Shown here: piece by piece, positions 53,233 to 64,000 of the stretch
Position numbering within the stretch: position 1 is the stretch's first letter
Layout: the number at the start of each line of letters is the position of its first letter
Assembly (NCBI RefSeq): GCF_016859285.1
Contig: NC_053413.1
Coordinates: forward strand, 16,573,501 to 16,637,500
DNA from: Xiphias gladius
Lineage: Eukaryota; Chordata; Actinopteri; Istiophoriformes; Xiphiidae
Length of the DNA stretch: 64,000 nucleotides
Direction: 5' to 3'
Notes under the pieces: generated by a model
What the model saw: the letters and a program-made list of their open reading frames with translations, nothing else
What the model was told of the DNA's origin: nothing
Database searches by the model: none
Translations under genes and position numbers: made by a program

Positions 53233-55913
53233 TTAACATGTCAACGTGAGGGGAAAACGGCTGATTTCTTTTATTCTCTGCACTGAATAAGTGAACTCAT
53301 AACTTTTTTTTTTTTTTTTTTTTAAGAGCCTTTTATTTATGAAAAATCCTTCATAAACTGTGTGAAAGCTGGTCAGGTGTTTTAGTAATTCCTCCATGAT
53401 GTCCACAGGGGTCATAATGTAAAATCTGCAGAAAGAAAGGAGGGTTACAGACCTGAGGTGTAAAATGAGTTAAACCTCTATTTACAGTGCACAGTTCAAT
53501 ATTTCAAAAGTACATTGAATGTAACTGGCCTATGAAATCCAGCCCTTATCTTTATCCATATCAGTTTGTCTACTAATAAACATGCTTTTTATTTGGTATT
53601 TGTTAAAGTTGTATTTAGACACTTGATTTATCCGCAGTATTATACCTGATGTGTTGGGTGCCCTCCTTTTTGTCGATGCTGATTAACACACCAGCCTCCT
53701 CTAGCAGTCTGACACAGTAGAACGTATCTGGCTGCAGCCCCACATCCTAAAATATCCAAAGACACCCCATTTTATGACTGATGTACCGATGTGACAGCTG
53801 TGGCCGGAGCCATTATGTTTTCAGGTTCTCTGTCCATATGCCCTATTCTCGTGAATGCGATATCTCACGAACGACTTGAGGAAGTTTCTTCAATTTTGGC
53901 ACAAATGTTCAAACGGACTCGAGGCTGAACTGACTACAGCTGCTGGTCAAAGGTCAGAGGTCAAGGTCACTGTGACCTAACAAAACACATTTTTGGCCAT
54001 AACTCAAGAATTGATATGCCAAATATGATGAAACACACTTAATACCTTTTACTAAATCCCTTTAAAGTCTGCTACATATGAGTCTGGACAGGTATGGATG
54101 TAAACGGCAACGTCAGTGGTTGGCAAAGGCAAACAACTGCGAGGCGGTAATTCTAGTTAATGATTATATTGCTCTGGTTTTGCAGTGTATACTTGGTTAT
54201 ATAAACAGTACTGTAACCTTTGCTCTGTGGATTGCTTTAGGTGGAACACAAATGCCCCACCTTCCACTGGTTGGCAGCTGAAACCCAGCAGACTGTTTAA
54301 AACGGCATAGGTTCTCGTCACATTATGACTCAGCACGGTCCTGATGTGTTGTGTCTCCTGCAGAAGAGAGAGTTGAAGGCAAGAACAAAAGAAAATCTCA
54401 AACTGGGACATAGAGTAATACCATTTTTAACATTTCAAGAAAAGCAGGCTATCAAACATCCTACAAAACAGGATAGTCACCTGATTATACAGAGGGTATG
54501 AGGAATCCCCTAGTTGTGGAGGGTTCGTCATCAGATCCAGGGCAACCTGACCCAATACGGGGGCACAGCTGTCTTTCGAGAACAGTTTGTAGATGTATGT
54601 CATAACAGCAGGGTCCAGGTTTACCAGCTCCACATATCCACCACGCAGACCACACCTGGTGGGAGAGACAAATCCAAATAGAGCTGTATCGCTGACAAAA
54701 TAATCTCACCAGGTGCACATTTAGTCAGGAGCTTTTGGTGGTATCGTATGTCCCTCTGTGCTTTAGGGACTTCTCGTCAACACTTCACTTAACAGAGCAT
54801 AATATAGCTGTTGGCACACGTGTGTTTATTAATGTATTCATCCCATGGGCACCCACACCGTAAGTGGGAGCCTCTGTATAAACTGATAATGAATGACAAT
54901 GCAGTAAAACACTATTATAATAATATACAATATGTCTTCATAGGAAAAGTAGAAATTGCTCACAAATACTGTACATTGATAAACACTTGAAATGCCCTCA
55001 TAGCTGCATACAACTACATTATAGTGTTTAATAAACGGTTTATTAAATGTTTGTCTTTAAGGGAATTAATATTACGTGTTACCAACTTCTCGTCTTCTTC
55101 TTCATCATCTTTACAACCTTGTAGTGAGATTATTTTGTAAACTGCCTTTTCCAGGGTCATGAATGAACTTTATTTCAAGTTTTGTGAAGATCACCTGGCA
55201 CAGAGTAGCTGACAAACTTCAGATACTCATCAGGACTGAGAACTTGCTCTCCCACGAAGCCCTTGGATGCTGAGTGGAAGGACGCCAGCTCCACTGTGTC
55301 TGAGAGAGGAGGCCCCATCTCCGCTAGAATCCTCTTGTAGGAGACAAACGCACAGTTTTCCCCATAAACGCAGTCCTGATAAACCTGTTATAAGGGACAT
55401 AGATCCACATGTTAATATGCTGTATACGTGCATTTATGTGTATGAATCTTTCATTATGTTTGGATAGATAACAATGCTTTAAGACATCCATTTCATCAGC
55501 CAGAAGGAAGAGCCTCTTCTCCGAAACAAACTGGATCACCTCTTGCATTGATTTTCTGCTTTGAACGTGACCCATAGGCGACACAGCATGAAAGCAACCA
55601 TGTGCTATATAGTCTTTGATACAAAAATATACTTAGATTATCTCCATTCGTTTTTTTTTTTTTTACAACCTGATGGATTTCCAGGGTTGATGACATACAG
55701 AGAAACAGGGTTACAGACTCCCTTTGCAGATTCCAGCGCTCGATGGAGCTCCACCACCTGAAGCTCCCAGCCCTGCTCCTCACTCAGGTAGTAGGGAACG
55801 ATGACTGCTCCACGTCCCGTTATGGACAAAATGGTGGTTTCGTGGCATGGCACAGGAATTAAAACACCTGTTGTGGTTGAAGCCTCGTTGTTCACCGGGA
55901 CATTAAGAATGTT
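53233..55913 (-). pseudogene. Alanine aminotransferase-like gene, 5'-truncated and splice-damaged
   Basis: Exon remnants of a PLP-dependent alanine aminotransferase (GPT/GPT2 family, fold type I), in order: 55913-55670 (ending INPGNPSG), about 55570-55493 (VQSRKSMQ ... LLADE), 55384-55248 ([16 protein letters not shown]; the Lys is the PLP Schiff-base lysine), 54655-54481 (CGLRGGYVELVNLDP), 54357 to about 54240 (CQPVEGGAFVF), 53746-53646 (DTFYCVRLLEEAG ... EGTQHIR) and 53425-53233. The family has about 500 residues; the first about 200 are missing. The second remnant lacks AG before it (GG instead) and GT after it. The third uses a GC donor. After GGAFVF the family's PRIFIPAK-like block cannot be found in frame. 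The GSGFGQ loop is absent. The final exon has no stop before an A-run. A real but very divergent paralogue is less likely. It is tail-to-tail with dhx30. Confidence 0.72.
53800..54165. repeat. Common teleost interspersed repeat
   Basis: Contains 'cgtgaatgcgatatctcacg', 'cttcaattttggcac', 'ggtcaaaggtcagaggtcaa', 'ggtcactgtgacctaac' and 'ttttggccataactcaaga', and continues through 'acaggtatggatgtaaacgg'. I recognise this as a very common non-coding repeat of spiny-rayed fishes. It lies in the aminotransferase-like pseudogene between the remnants at 54240 and 53746. Confidence 0.7.
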
Positions 55914-56004
55914 CTAGTAAGCACAGGAAAAGATTGGGTTAACTTCAAGAGGATGATAATTTACAGGAGGAATAGGCTGGATAAAACATACATACAGAGT
56001 GTTA

Positions 56005-57000
56005 CAGACCTGGTTGAAATTATTGGCATCCCTGAATTATAAGCACAGAATTTAGAATATCTTAAGAAATAAATGCAAATTAACCAATTTTGTATGATCA
56101 AAATTAACACATATACAAACAGAAAAGGTACAAAGACACAATTATTGGCAGCCTTCACTATTATTTGGTTGCAGAACTTTTGGCAGCAATCACAGCCTCT
56201 AAACATTTCTTGTAGCCATCTAGAAGCTTCTCTCACCCGTCTGCTGTTAGTTTCTGCCTCTCTTCCATTGCTATGAGTTCAAGCTCTTTGAGTTCAAGTC
56301 CTTTTTGCAATGGCAGATTTCAGCTCCCTCCAAAAGTTTACAATGGGATTCAGGTCAGGACTCACTGCTGGCCGGTTTCAAACAGTCCATCTTTTCCTTT
56401 TCAACCATTCTTTTGTGCTTCTGGATGTGTGCTTTGTGTCGTTGTTCTACTGAAAGACCAGAGAACTTTGCCCGAAACGTAGTCTTCTGACACTAGGTAA
56501 CACAATTCGCTCTAAAATGCCTTGGTCATCTTCTGGTATCATCATTCCTTTAATACATTCAGTGCCTCCAGTACCAGAGGCAGCGGGCAGCCCCACGGCA
56601 TGATGGAACCTCCACCATGTTTTACTGTAGGTAGGGTCTTCTTTTCCTTATGGGCTTCATTTTGTTGTCTATAAACAAACTGATGCACTGCATTCCCAAG
56701 GAGCTCTACTTTGGTTTCATCTGTCTATAGAAAATTATCCGAAAAAGACAAAAGAAAGTTTTTGCAAACATCAGTCTTGCCTTTTTGTGCCTTTCTTTCA
56801 ATAGTGGTGTCCTCCTTGGCCTTCGACCAAGGAGCCCTACTGATCTCCTGCAGAACACACATCTCTGCAAATTGTCTGTAACTTCTATCAGACAGGACCA
56901 GTGGCTGTCTTGAGCTGAGCTGTGTCTGCTGGTCAACTTGCTGCAAGCTCAATTATGTAAATGACGATAGGACGTCTAGTTAAAGATACACATGGGAAAA
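56005..57000 (-). mobile_element. Decayed Tc1-like transposon
   Basis: The left end shows 'gaaattattggcatccctg', a teleost Tc1-type terminus. On the minus strand, peptide fragments in several frames match Tc1 transposase: RRTPLLKERHKKARLMFAKT (within 56936-56706), and near 56340-56430 a KEWLKRKR block followed by SPDLNPIVNFWRELKSA-like words with stops and frame shifts between. A near-complete but dead copy is the best reading. The right end is not resolved. It begins about 90 bases upstream of the first aminotransferase-like exon remnant. Confidence 0.75.
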
Positions 57001-58240
57001 ATGTGTTTGTCCGAGCCTTATTAACAGACACAGTTTAGGGACAATCTGTTGTAGGCAGTCTGACATTTACCCTTTCATTAGGTATTAAGTTTTAACTCAT
57101 GACTGCGAATGGCACCAGGCTGAAATTACAAACATCTTATCTTAGACTGTAACCACTAGAGTATCAGTCCACATTTTTATAGTTTACAATCATAGAAGTC
57201 CTAACAGAGATCTGCATTAGTCAACTATTCAGTTTGATCTGTATAATCAATATATTAAATCCATATAAAGATATTTAGTACACATAAGAGACGAAAATCC
57301 AAATCAAGAAAATTTTATCATCTCTTCCAAGGCTACAAAGTCACAAAAGTATAAGCAAGTGGCTGCATTAAACTGGTAATGAATATCTCAATTGTCTGTA
57401 CTTATACCCAACTATCTCACAATATCAAAATGCAGTACACCACAGGCAAAAAATGTGGGTGTTACTGTTGAGTGGAATAGAACCAGATTATATGCATGAG
57501 GGAGACAAAAGGTCAGGCTTTTTGTTCCCCTCATGCAGAGAAGTTTCTGCCTTCATGACAAAAAGGCTCAACTGCTGCAGTGAACTGATCTCAGGTCTTC
57601 GCAGAAAGTGTATAAATCAATTACAACTCATACAAAGTTCTCCTGCCGAAGTTTGAACTGGCGCACAGCCCACATCACTCTGACTCCAAAGTTCCTATAC
57701 TGCCACTCAGTTAATCTTGAGATATATTTTAGGATCCTATTATATACAGACTACAGCAAAACTGAGCACACCCCTGTGCAATGTCACCAAGATGCTGGAT
57801 GTTTTTTTTTTTTGTATAACTCTTTGGTGAGTGGGTTACAAACCAACCTCTTAACTCAGCTCCTGAAATCCCGTGTAACCTGTCGCTATATACAGTATTT
57901 AGCTGTTTTCTGTTAAATGTTTTGTACTTCTCAAGTATCACTTTATAAAGTATGTTGTTATGCCCTATATCTGTGGGAGGTGTTTGTTTAATTTATTTCT
58001 TTTACTGTTTTCTGATTTCCAAGCTTTTGTGCTGTTTAATTGTTTTTGTCCGTAGTGTGTGGGAAGGCAGAAAACAGTTTTTAACCGAATCGGTCCAACA
58101 GGTGGTACTATTTTTTTTTTTCTTTTTGTTTGTCCTGATAAAATAAAAATAAATACTTTTTTCTCTTTTTTTTTAAATTGTGTAAGCGCCTGTGTTGATG
58201 ATTGGTGCCCTTCCCAGGAAGGAGTATTTTTCTTTTTGTA
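57001..58240. other. Non-coding stretch between the Tc1-like element and the MITE
   Basis: I looked for the missing N-terminal aminotransferase exons on the minus strand and saw none (no YSASQG-type block). No other gene is supportable. Confidence 0.5.
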
Positions 58241-58246
58241 GATGAC

Positions 58247-58539
58247 ATACCATGTTTCCTCAAATAATAACCGATAGTTGATTAAAAATGGCTGGGGGCG
58301 TGGTCAGGACGAGCAAATAAAAGCTGGCCTGCAACTACCGGCCAGGTACAAAAGAAGGGTGGATCCATTCCTGACACCTGTTCATGCAAGTGAAGTATTA
58401 TGTACGTTTCTATCGATCAAAACGAGGCTTCGTACTAAAATATGACCGATAATACGTATCGAGCAGAGGGAATTACAAATAAAGGCCTGCTTCTAATACA
58501 AGTCTGCTTCAAATAAAGGCCCTGAGGAAATACGGTGTA
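58247..58539. mobile_element. MITE with 15-bp terminal inverted repeats
   Basis: The left end 'taccatgtttcctca' and the right end 'tgaggaaatacggtg' are near-perfect inverted repeats (CCRTATTTCCTCA type). The adjacent subterminal AAATAA words also pair. No coding capacity. The superfamily is not assigned. It lies about 0.4 kb upstream of the sharpin first exon. Confidence 0.6.
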
Positions 58540-58798
58540 TACATATACAATCTCAGAGAGTAATTAATTGTAATTAATTTAAAAATTGATTTCTGGTAAT
58601 TATGAGATAGTAAGTGATGATTGTGAGATACAGAAGTCTTTTTTTTGTCTTTTGTAAATGCAGTGCGCTTCCGTCATCGTAGCAACATTGTTAGGACGGA
58701 TGTTTCACGGCCACGTTTCTCTACGGAGATAAATAAGGGATGTACTCCTGCACTTCCTGTTTTGTTTTTCTTTCGCTCCGTGGTCGGGTCGGGTAGAT

Positions 58799-58882
58799 AT
58801 GGAAGAATTTGCGAGGCGAGGAGAAAACCACAGCCTGCCCGTTAAGAAACGCGCTCTCCTCAGACACCGGTGGACCTTATAA
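58799..58882 (+). CDS. Possible upstream ORF of sharpin (27 codons)
   Basis: The ATG at 58799 is in a reasonable context (GATATGG) and opens a 27-codon frame, MEEFARRGENHSLPVKK and onward, ending TAA at 58882, 79 bases before the main sharpin ATG. Whether it is in the transcript depends on the transcription start, which the sequence does not show. Confidence 0.35.
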   Translation: MEEFARRGENHSLPVKKRALLRHRWTL

Positions 58883-58961
58883 ACCACACAGAAGCAGCGG
58901 GCAGCGATAACGTCCGCAGCCGGGCTTCAGACACCCTCACCCAGCCTCTGGTGTCCGCGAC

Positions 58962-61900
58962 ATGGCACTCAGCTCGGGCGGCTGGGCTCCTCCAGCCCCC
59001 GTCCCTGCGCCGTCCCAGCAGGCTGCATGCGGCGGGCCTGCGCCGACGGCTTGCTGCAGTACTGTTTTGATGTCAGTCCGGGTTTCGGTCTGCCACTCCG
59101 GGATTCGGCCCCTGTGCCTCCCCGGAGCAGGCAGCGAGACTCTTCGCCTACAGCTCAGCATGGACCCGAGCCGGGCCGGAGAGTTCAGACTGGCGCTGCG
59201 AGACACGAGCGGAAACCGCAGTGTGGTGAGAGTTCGCACATACACCTGTGTGTTTAGGAGAAGTGCTGTCACCATGCGCTTAGATATGTTTGTGATGAAC
59301 CATCTTATTATACAACATTTAATTTTAATAGCAGCACGGGCCTGTACACGCCATTTTATGGAGCAGTCAGCCAGAGACATGCAGCTCCACAGATTAAGAT
59401 TTCGGGGGTTAAAATTATCTAGATTTCTTTCTGTGCATGACTATATCGTGGCAGGCGGTTGCAACACCAACCAAGACTTTCCTCTGGATCCACTATAACA
59501 ATTATGTGCCAAACGTTTAGCAAAATCTGAACTTTCCCTCTTAATTTGCTTTTTAACTGTACTCATCTGACAGTGACTCCAGTTTAGTCCTAATTATTTT
59601 GCAAATGGTATAACCTGCATGATGTAAACAGCCTCAAATTGTTGTTTATGAGTTATCAATATTGTACCAATTTAAGAGGGCTTTTAGTTTCATTTTCTTC
59701 TCAGCCTCCCCATCATTCAGTTTTATTAGAACCATGACAGCATCAGGGGGAAATCCTTCAGTAGAGATTGTAGTGGTAAACTGCTTCTGTGAGACTCTCC
59801 TGGACTTAGTGGGAAACCAAGTGGGTATTTTCCATTATACAGGGGAAAAAAAAGTCAAACCACAAAACCAGAAGGTTTCGACTGGGCTTCGACTGACCTT
59901 TACTCTGGCCCCCGAAATAGCAAACTCATTTTGTAAACCTGAGGCCGACAAAACCTAGACTGACTGAGGATGGCTGAGCAAAGTTTGGTCATGTAGAAGG
60001 GAGGCTGACAAACTGAGCTTGAGAAATCCTGCTGTGGACCTCCGTAAGAAAGATAAAGCCTTTTGATTCAACTAACAACATAGCATTTCTCTTGTGCCCC
60101 ATTTAGGCCAAACTTCATGTATTTTTTTGCCCAACTATGTTTTCTCTCTCCATTTTTCATTCATTTTTTGGTATGTAATGAGTATTGCAGCATGGGTCCA
60201 CTAGTGTGTTACCTATAAAAGAGACATTCCAATCATTTAGCGTTGCACTTCCATAAAGTTGGGGACTCACAGGAGACAGATTTTTTCTGTAGAAAACAAT
60301 GGTCAGAATGGAGGCAGCAGTGGATGAGATATGTGGGTCAAGCTCCAAAAACACAGGGTCATACAATTCCCATAATGCAACTAAATAGTGTTTATCATTA
60401 GACACTCCCTGCCTGGTAAATGTCCATGTCTTTCAAACTCTACACTCCAAGTTTATTAGCAGACTTCATGGTGAAATGTTTAAGTCTTGACTTTACAAAG
60501 CTCCTCCAGAGCCACAGAAGACTTTTAAACACCAGCTGTTTTCACAGGTTGAATCTTCCGTACTGTAGAGCTAAAACAGTGACTCGATTTGATTGATTGG
60601 CCCATCACTAGGACAGCAATCTGCAATTATTTTGATAATGGATAAAATTGTTTTTGTCATTTTTCGAGCTAAAATGTTTGCTTGTTTCCAGCTTTTCAAA
60701 CGTGAAGATTTGCCTATAAATAAAAGGTTTTTTGGATTATGGACTGTTTGGTCGGACAAAACAATCAATTTGAAGATTTCACAGTAAATATACATGTTTT
60801 TTTAAATTTTTTTATTGGATTAGGAGTAATTGGTGTAACCCTTTTCTTTCTTTTGTTTTTATTAATAGAAATGAATAAAATGCACTACATTCCCTGCATT
60901 ATGACCTAGCAGAATGACAGGCCTTTTGAGATCTGGTTGTTTTTTGTTTTTTGTTTTTTCCCTCAGTTCATTGCAGAGTTTGACCTGCGCTCGGTGCAGT
61001 ATGAGGTCAAGTCCCCTCGCTGCCATGAGATGCGTCTTGCTGCTCCGCCCCAAGACTGCATCCGCTTCAATTTCCGCTGCGACCGAGAGGCCGAGGAGTG
61101 GGCCACGGTGGTGATGTCGTCACTGAGAGAGGCACACAGGGGTCAGTCTGACAGCTGTTTTCTTTACTCCGCAACTTGCTTTGTGACCCATGGTTCAATT
61201 CAAAAGAAAATGATACATGCTTGATAATTGAAAAATGTGGTTAATAAATGTGTATTAAATAGTTCTTATCACGTCACACACACACTGCAATTATTCAAGA
61301 ACAAAATAGCACTTAGATTATATAGATATTAAAGCTTATGTCATTTATTCTTACAGCATAGCACTAATAATTATGTGGACTATCAGTGACCTGAAAAATA
61401 AAATATAAAACAAGACTATTCCTATGATGTGTCCACATCTGGATTTCTGCTTCTTTTAGGCCAGGTAGAAAATAGGGTAAACCAAGAAACGGCATATTTT
61501 GGCCTCAGATGAAAACGAATGACTAAATGAGCTACTGCTGCATGTGAAAAGTTTCAAGAGACACCTGCACTTTGAGTAAAGAGTGGAAGGGCAAATCAGT
61601 TTCCACAGACGTGAAACAGAGAGACCAGATGCGCTGCTGCTTAAGCTCTTTAGGCTACTCCTCACCGTCTAGTGAGTGTTTCGGACACACAATTGTGGCC
61701 AGTTTTCAGAGCAGAAGAACAAGCGCTTTAGGTGCCCTGTGGCTGATTTGCAGGTGAAAGCTTTTGACCAGCCTTGTGTCCGCTACCCAGAAGACATAAG
61801 TTGCTAAAAAAAAACTCTGTCAATGTGGTTTCTTGTAGCAACTGTAAACTGGGAACATAAGGATATGTTAAGAAAGTTATGGGTTAAAAGCAACGTGTCT

Positions 61901-64000
61901 GCAAATTAAATATAGGTAAGAAAATGCCAGCTCCTGTGTCTGTGACCTGGATTCAACTGAGACATGAAAGTTGTTCAAACCTTTTCCCTGCGATTGAAGT
62001 GTGTTTGTTTGGGCCTTTGTCATATATATATACTGATACTGATACCGGTCGTTGTTGTTGTTGTTGTCTCGCCGCTCCTCTGTCAGTTGCAAATATCAAC
62101 ACGTGTGAATCAGACGGCAGACAGGACCACACAGCGGCAGCCGCGGAGCAGTGGAGCTCGGCCTCGCTGCCACTCACCGGTGAGTATCGCCGTTGGTCAT
62201 CGTGTACGGTTGACCCCGCCCCCCCTTCTCCGTTACTGTGCCCGACAAACGTCCCGGTTGACTGCCGCCTCCTTGCTTTGCAGAGGAGCTGTGCTTGGAG
62301 CTCGCCAGGGCGATTGAGGCGGGCGACGCCCAGGCCGCCTCCCAGCACGCATCCGCCCTGGCCCGGCAGAAGGCGGTGCTGACGATTCAACCGTCTGAGA
62401 AGAACTACGCCGACGCCGAGATTAGGTGAGAGGTGTCGGGCCAAGGTGGCCCCGGCTGATGCGTTTCCCCAGGGCCGTGTGCGTCTGGCTGCGACTTACC
62501 GTGCCGGTTCTGTGTTGCAGTTTATCCGTGGTGGTGGAGGATGTCTCGTCTTCCTGTTGTGTCACGGTGAAGGTTTTCCCCTACATGACCGTGGCTGCTC
62601 TCAAGCAACAGGTCAGTCAACTGCCAGGTGACCGGTAGTGAAATGCAGACAACCAGGCGGCGGCTCTTGCGGCTCTTGCACCTCTTACCGGCGTCTCCCG
62701 CCCTTCTCCTCCTGCAGGTGTTCCTCGAGTACGGCTTCCACCCCCGCGTGCAGCGCTGGGTGATCGGTCAGTGTTTGTGCACCGAGCCGAGGTCACTGGC
62801 GTCCTACGGCGTGCAGAAGGACGGCGACACGGCGTACCTCTACCTGATCTCCGCCCGGCAAGCCCGCATCACCCGCCACCTGTTCCAGCAGGACCTGGAG
62901 AGCGCCCTCCTCGCCCCGCCCCTCCCGCCGGGCAACGGACCCGCCTCCCAAGATTGGAGGGGCTACAGCACCCTGCCCTCGAAACTACCCCACAGCAACC
63001 AGGGTCAGCTCGATAAATACCCCCGATAATCTGGGGCTTTTGACTCCGGGACGTTAGATTCAGTGCTTTTAGTGATTTGAGGTTAAAGTGCTTCCTCTCA
63101 GCTGGAAGGGGGTTCAGCGGTGTTTACACTGGGGTTGGCAGCCGTCGCGTAAAACACGGAGTCACTCCTGTAGTTGGAAACCAAAAGACGCGTCGCGTAT
63201 TCAAACGATACCGGACGCGCTTTGTCCCGTGAGTTTCGATAAATCAATCCAGTGCTAATCTAAGGAAGATAAATACAACAGGTGAGACTATTGAGACAGG
63301 GCGATTTGTATGAGATGGAAGGAACCCAAGTTTCTTCAGCGCTTCCCTCCTCCACCGTCCATCCGATATGGATGTAACCAGGCACGTCGGCCTCGTACTC
63401 ACTGTTTAGTCTGAAATCCAGCGTGCTGCAGTACAGAGCCAGCACCAGAAAAAAAACATGCATCACTTTGCAAATATTTACTGACCCACTGTAAATACCA
63501 CCTTCAACCCAGAGAGAGCACGACTCTGTGAACTCGTTTTATTGTTGTGTTTATCAATTCCAGGGAACACAGGTGGAGGAAGCGATAGACCCAGTGATAT
63601 CAAAGATGTTCTCGACATAGAGAATCTGCAACTGAATGATCCCACCAACAAAGCCAGTAAAACGCAGGTGTGTGACCAGTTCGTACGGTGTGCTTCTCAT
63701 AAGTAGGCAGAAAAGTACATTTACCCCAAACCTTGTCCTTCTAAATCTGTATCAACCTTTATCCTCTCAGCAGACAGAGTGGGCTTGTCCTTCATGCACT
63801 TTCATCAACAAGCCATCTCGTCCGGGCTGCGAAATTTGCGCTACGGCCAGACCCGACACACACATCCAGCAGGTAAAGCATGATCTCTCACAATCAGTAC
63901 CCTTGTGCTGCTCCTCTTAGCATTTCACCTCAGTGACAGTCACTCCTTTTTCGTCTCTCACAAAGGAGAAAGGAAGGCGAGAGGACCGGGGAGAGTCCGG
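58962..64000 (+). CDS. sharpin: SHARPIN (linear ubiquitin assembly complex subunit), partial at right edge
   Basis: Adaptor of the linear ubiquitin chain assembly complex (LUBAC) with HOIP and HOIL-1, acting in NF-kB and cell-death control. Exons: 58962-59225, 60967-61141, 62087-62179, 62284-62425, 62521-62611, 62718-63003, 63564-63667, 63771-63872 and 63966 to beyond the window. GT-AG junctions and phases agree for 419 codons through exon 8. The N-terminal PH-like region includes [19 protein letters not shown] and [10 protein letters not shown]. The UBL spans about 226-295 with [20 protein letters not shown], nearly as in human SHARPIN. The NZF zinc finger is [10 protein letters not shown] ... 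GCEIC, with Cys 391, 394, 405 and 408. Human SHARPIN ends shortly after its NZF; here at least one more exon follows ([11 protein letters not shown]), so a longer tail is expected. Its relative RBCK1 is the alternative, but the UBL and PH-like region favour sharpin. Confidence 0.92.
60590..60790. repeat. AT-rich interspersed repeat in sharpin intron 1
   Basis: Reverse-orientation family words 'caatctgcaattattttgat', 'ttccagcttttcaaacgtga', 'ggattatggactgtttggt' and 'cggacaaaacaatcaa'. Confidence 0.6.
63004..63563. other. sharpin intron 6 with an antisense open frame
   Basis: Spliced out of sharpin by the model above. A minus-strand frame (63466-63260) starts [15 protein letters not shown], which resembles a signal peptide, but no flanking exon or known family supports it. 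CpG-rich text lies around 63140-63230. Confidence 0.35.

Noticed and set aside
58937-59380. 147-codon minus-strand open frame
   Set aside because: Antisense shadow over the GC-rich first exon of sharpin and its intron.
61953-62444. 163-codon minus-strand open frame
   Set aside because: Antisense to sharpin exons 3 and 4; length explained by GC-rich sequence with few stops.
63260-63466. Antisense frame with signal-peptide-like start in sharpin intron 6
   Set aside because: No partner exon, promoter or family similarity; kept only as a note in the intron entry.

Overview
This is a eukaryotic nuclear window, almost certainly from a teleost fish. It has AT-rich intergenic DNA, multi-exon genes with GT-AG introns, long dinucleotide microsatellites, and fish-type Tc1/mariner, hAT-like and MITE debris. 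There are no bacterial-style operons, CRISPR arrays or recognisable tRNA/rRNA genes. All gene models below were built by hand: protein similarity was recognised by eye, then checked for splice sites and reading phase.

Layout. Positions 1-10.6 kb are intergenic with repeats and no supportable gene. Positions 12.68-21.68 kb (minus) hold a myosin light chain kinase family gene that best fits mylk4: 14 coding exons, about 828 codons, with an N-terminal coiled coil, an acidic linker and a C-terminal kinase. A further candidate first exon at 29.34-29.47 kb (minus) encodes a hydrophobic N-terminus and is phase-compatible with exon 2. Positions 32.3-40.3 kb (plus) hold wrnip1, head-to-head with mylk4 as in human 6p25. 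Positions 40.9-42.8 kb (minus) hold a pancreatic elastase-3/proproteinase E-like protease (8 exons). Positions 43.9-52.9 kb (plus) hold dhx30 (19 exons). Positions 53.2-55.9 kb (minus) hold a 5'-truncated, splice-damaged alanine aminotransferase-like gene, probably a pseudogene, with a decayed Tc1-like transposon immediately upstream. From 58.96 kb to the window end (plus) is sharpin (PH-like, UBL and NZF regions), which runs off the right edge.

The genes do not form one pathway: they cover muscle kinase signalling, replication-fork maintenance, digestion, mitochondrial RNA metabolism, amino-acid metabolism and linear-ubiquitin signalling. I found no clearly new multi-gene system. The points most worth following are the possible membrane-anchored mylk4 isoform, the stepwise decay of the aminotransferase copy, a four-copy diverged tandem repeat between the protease gene and dhx30, and a dispersed AT-rich repeat family present at about eight places in the window.
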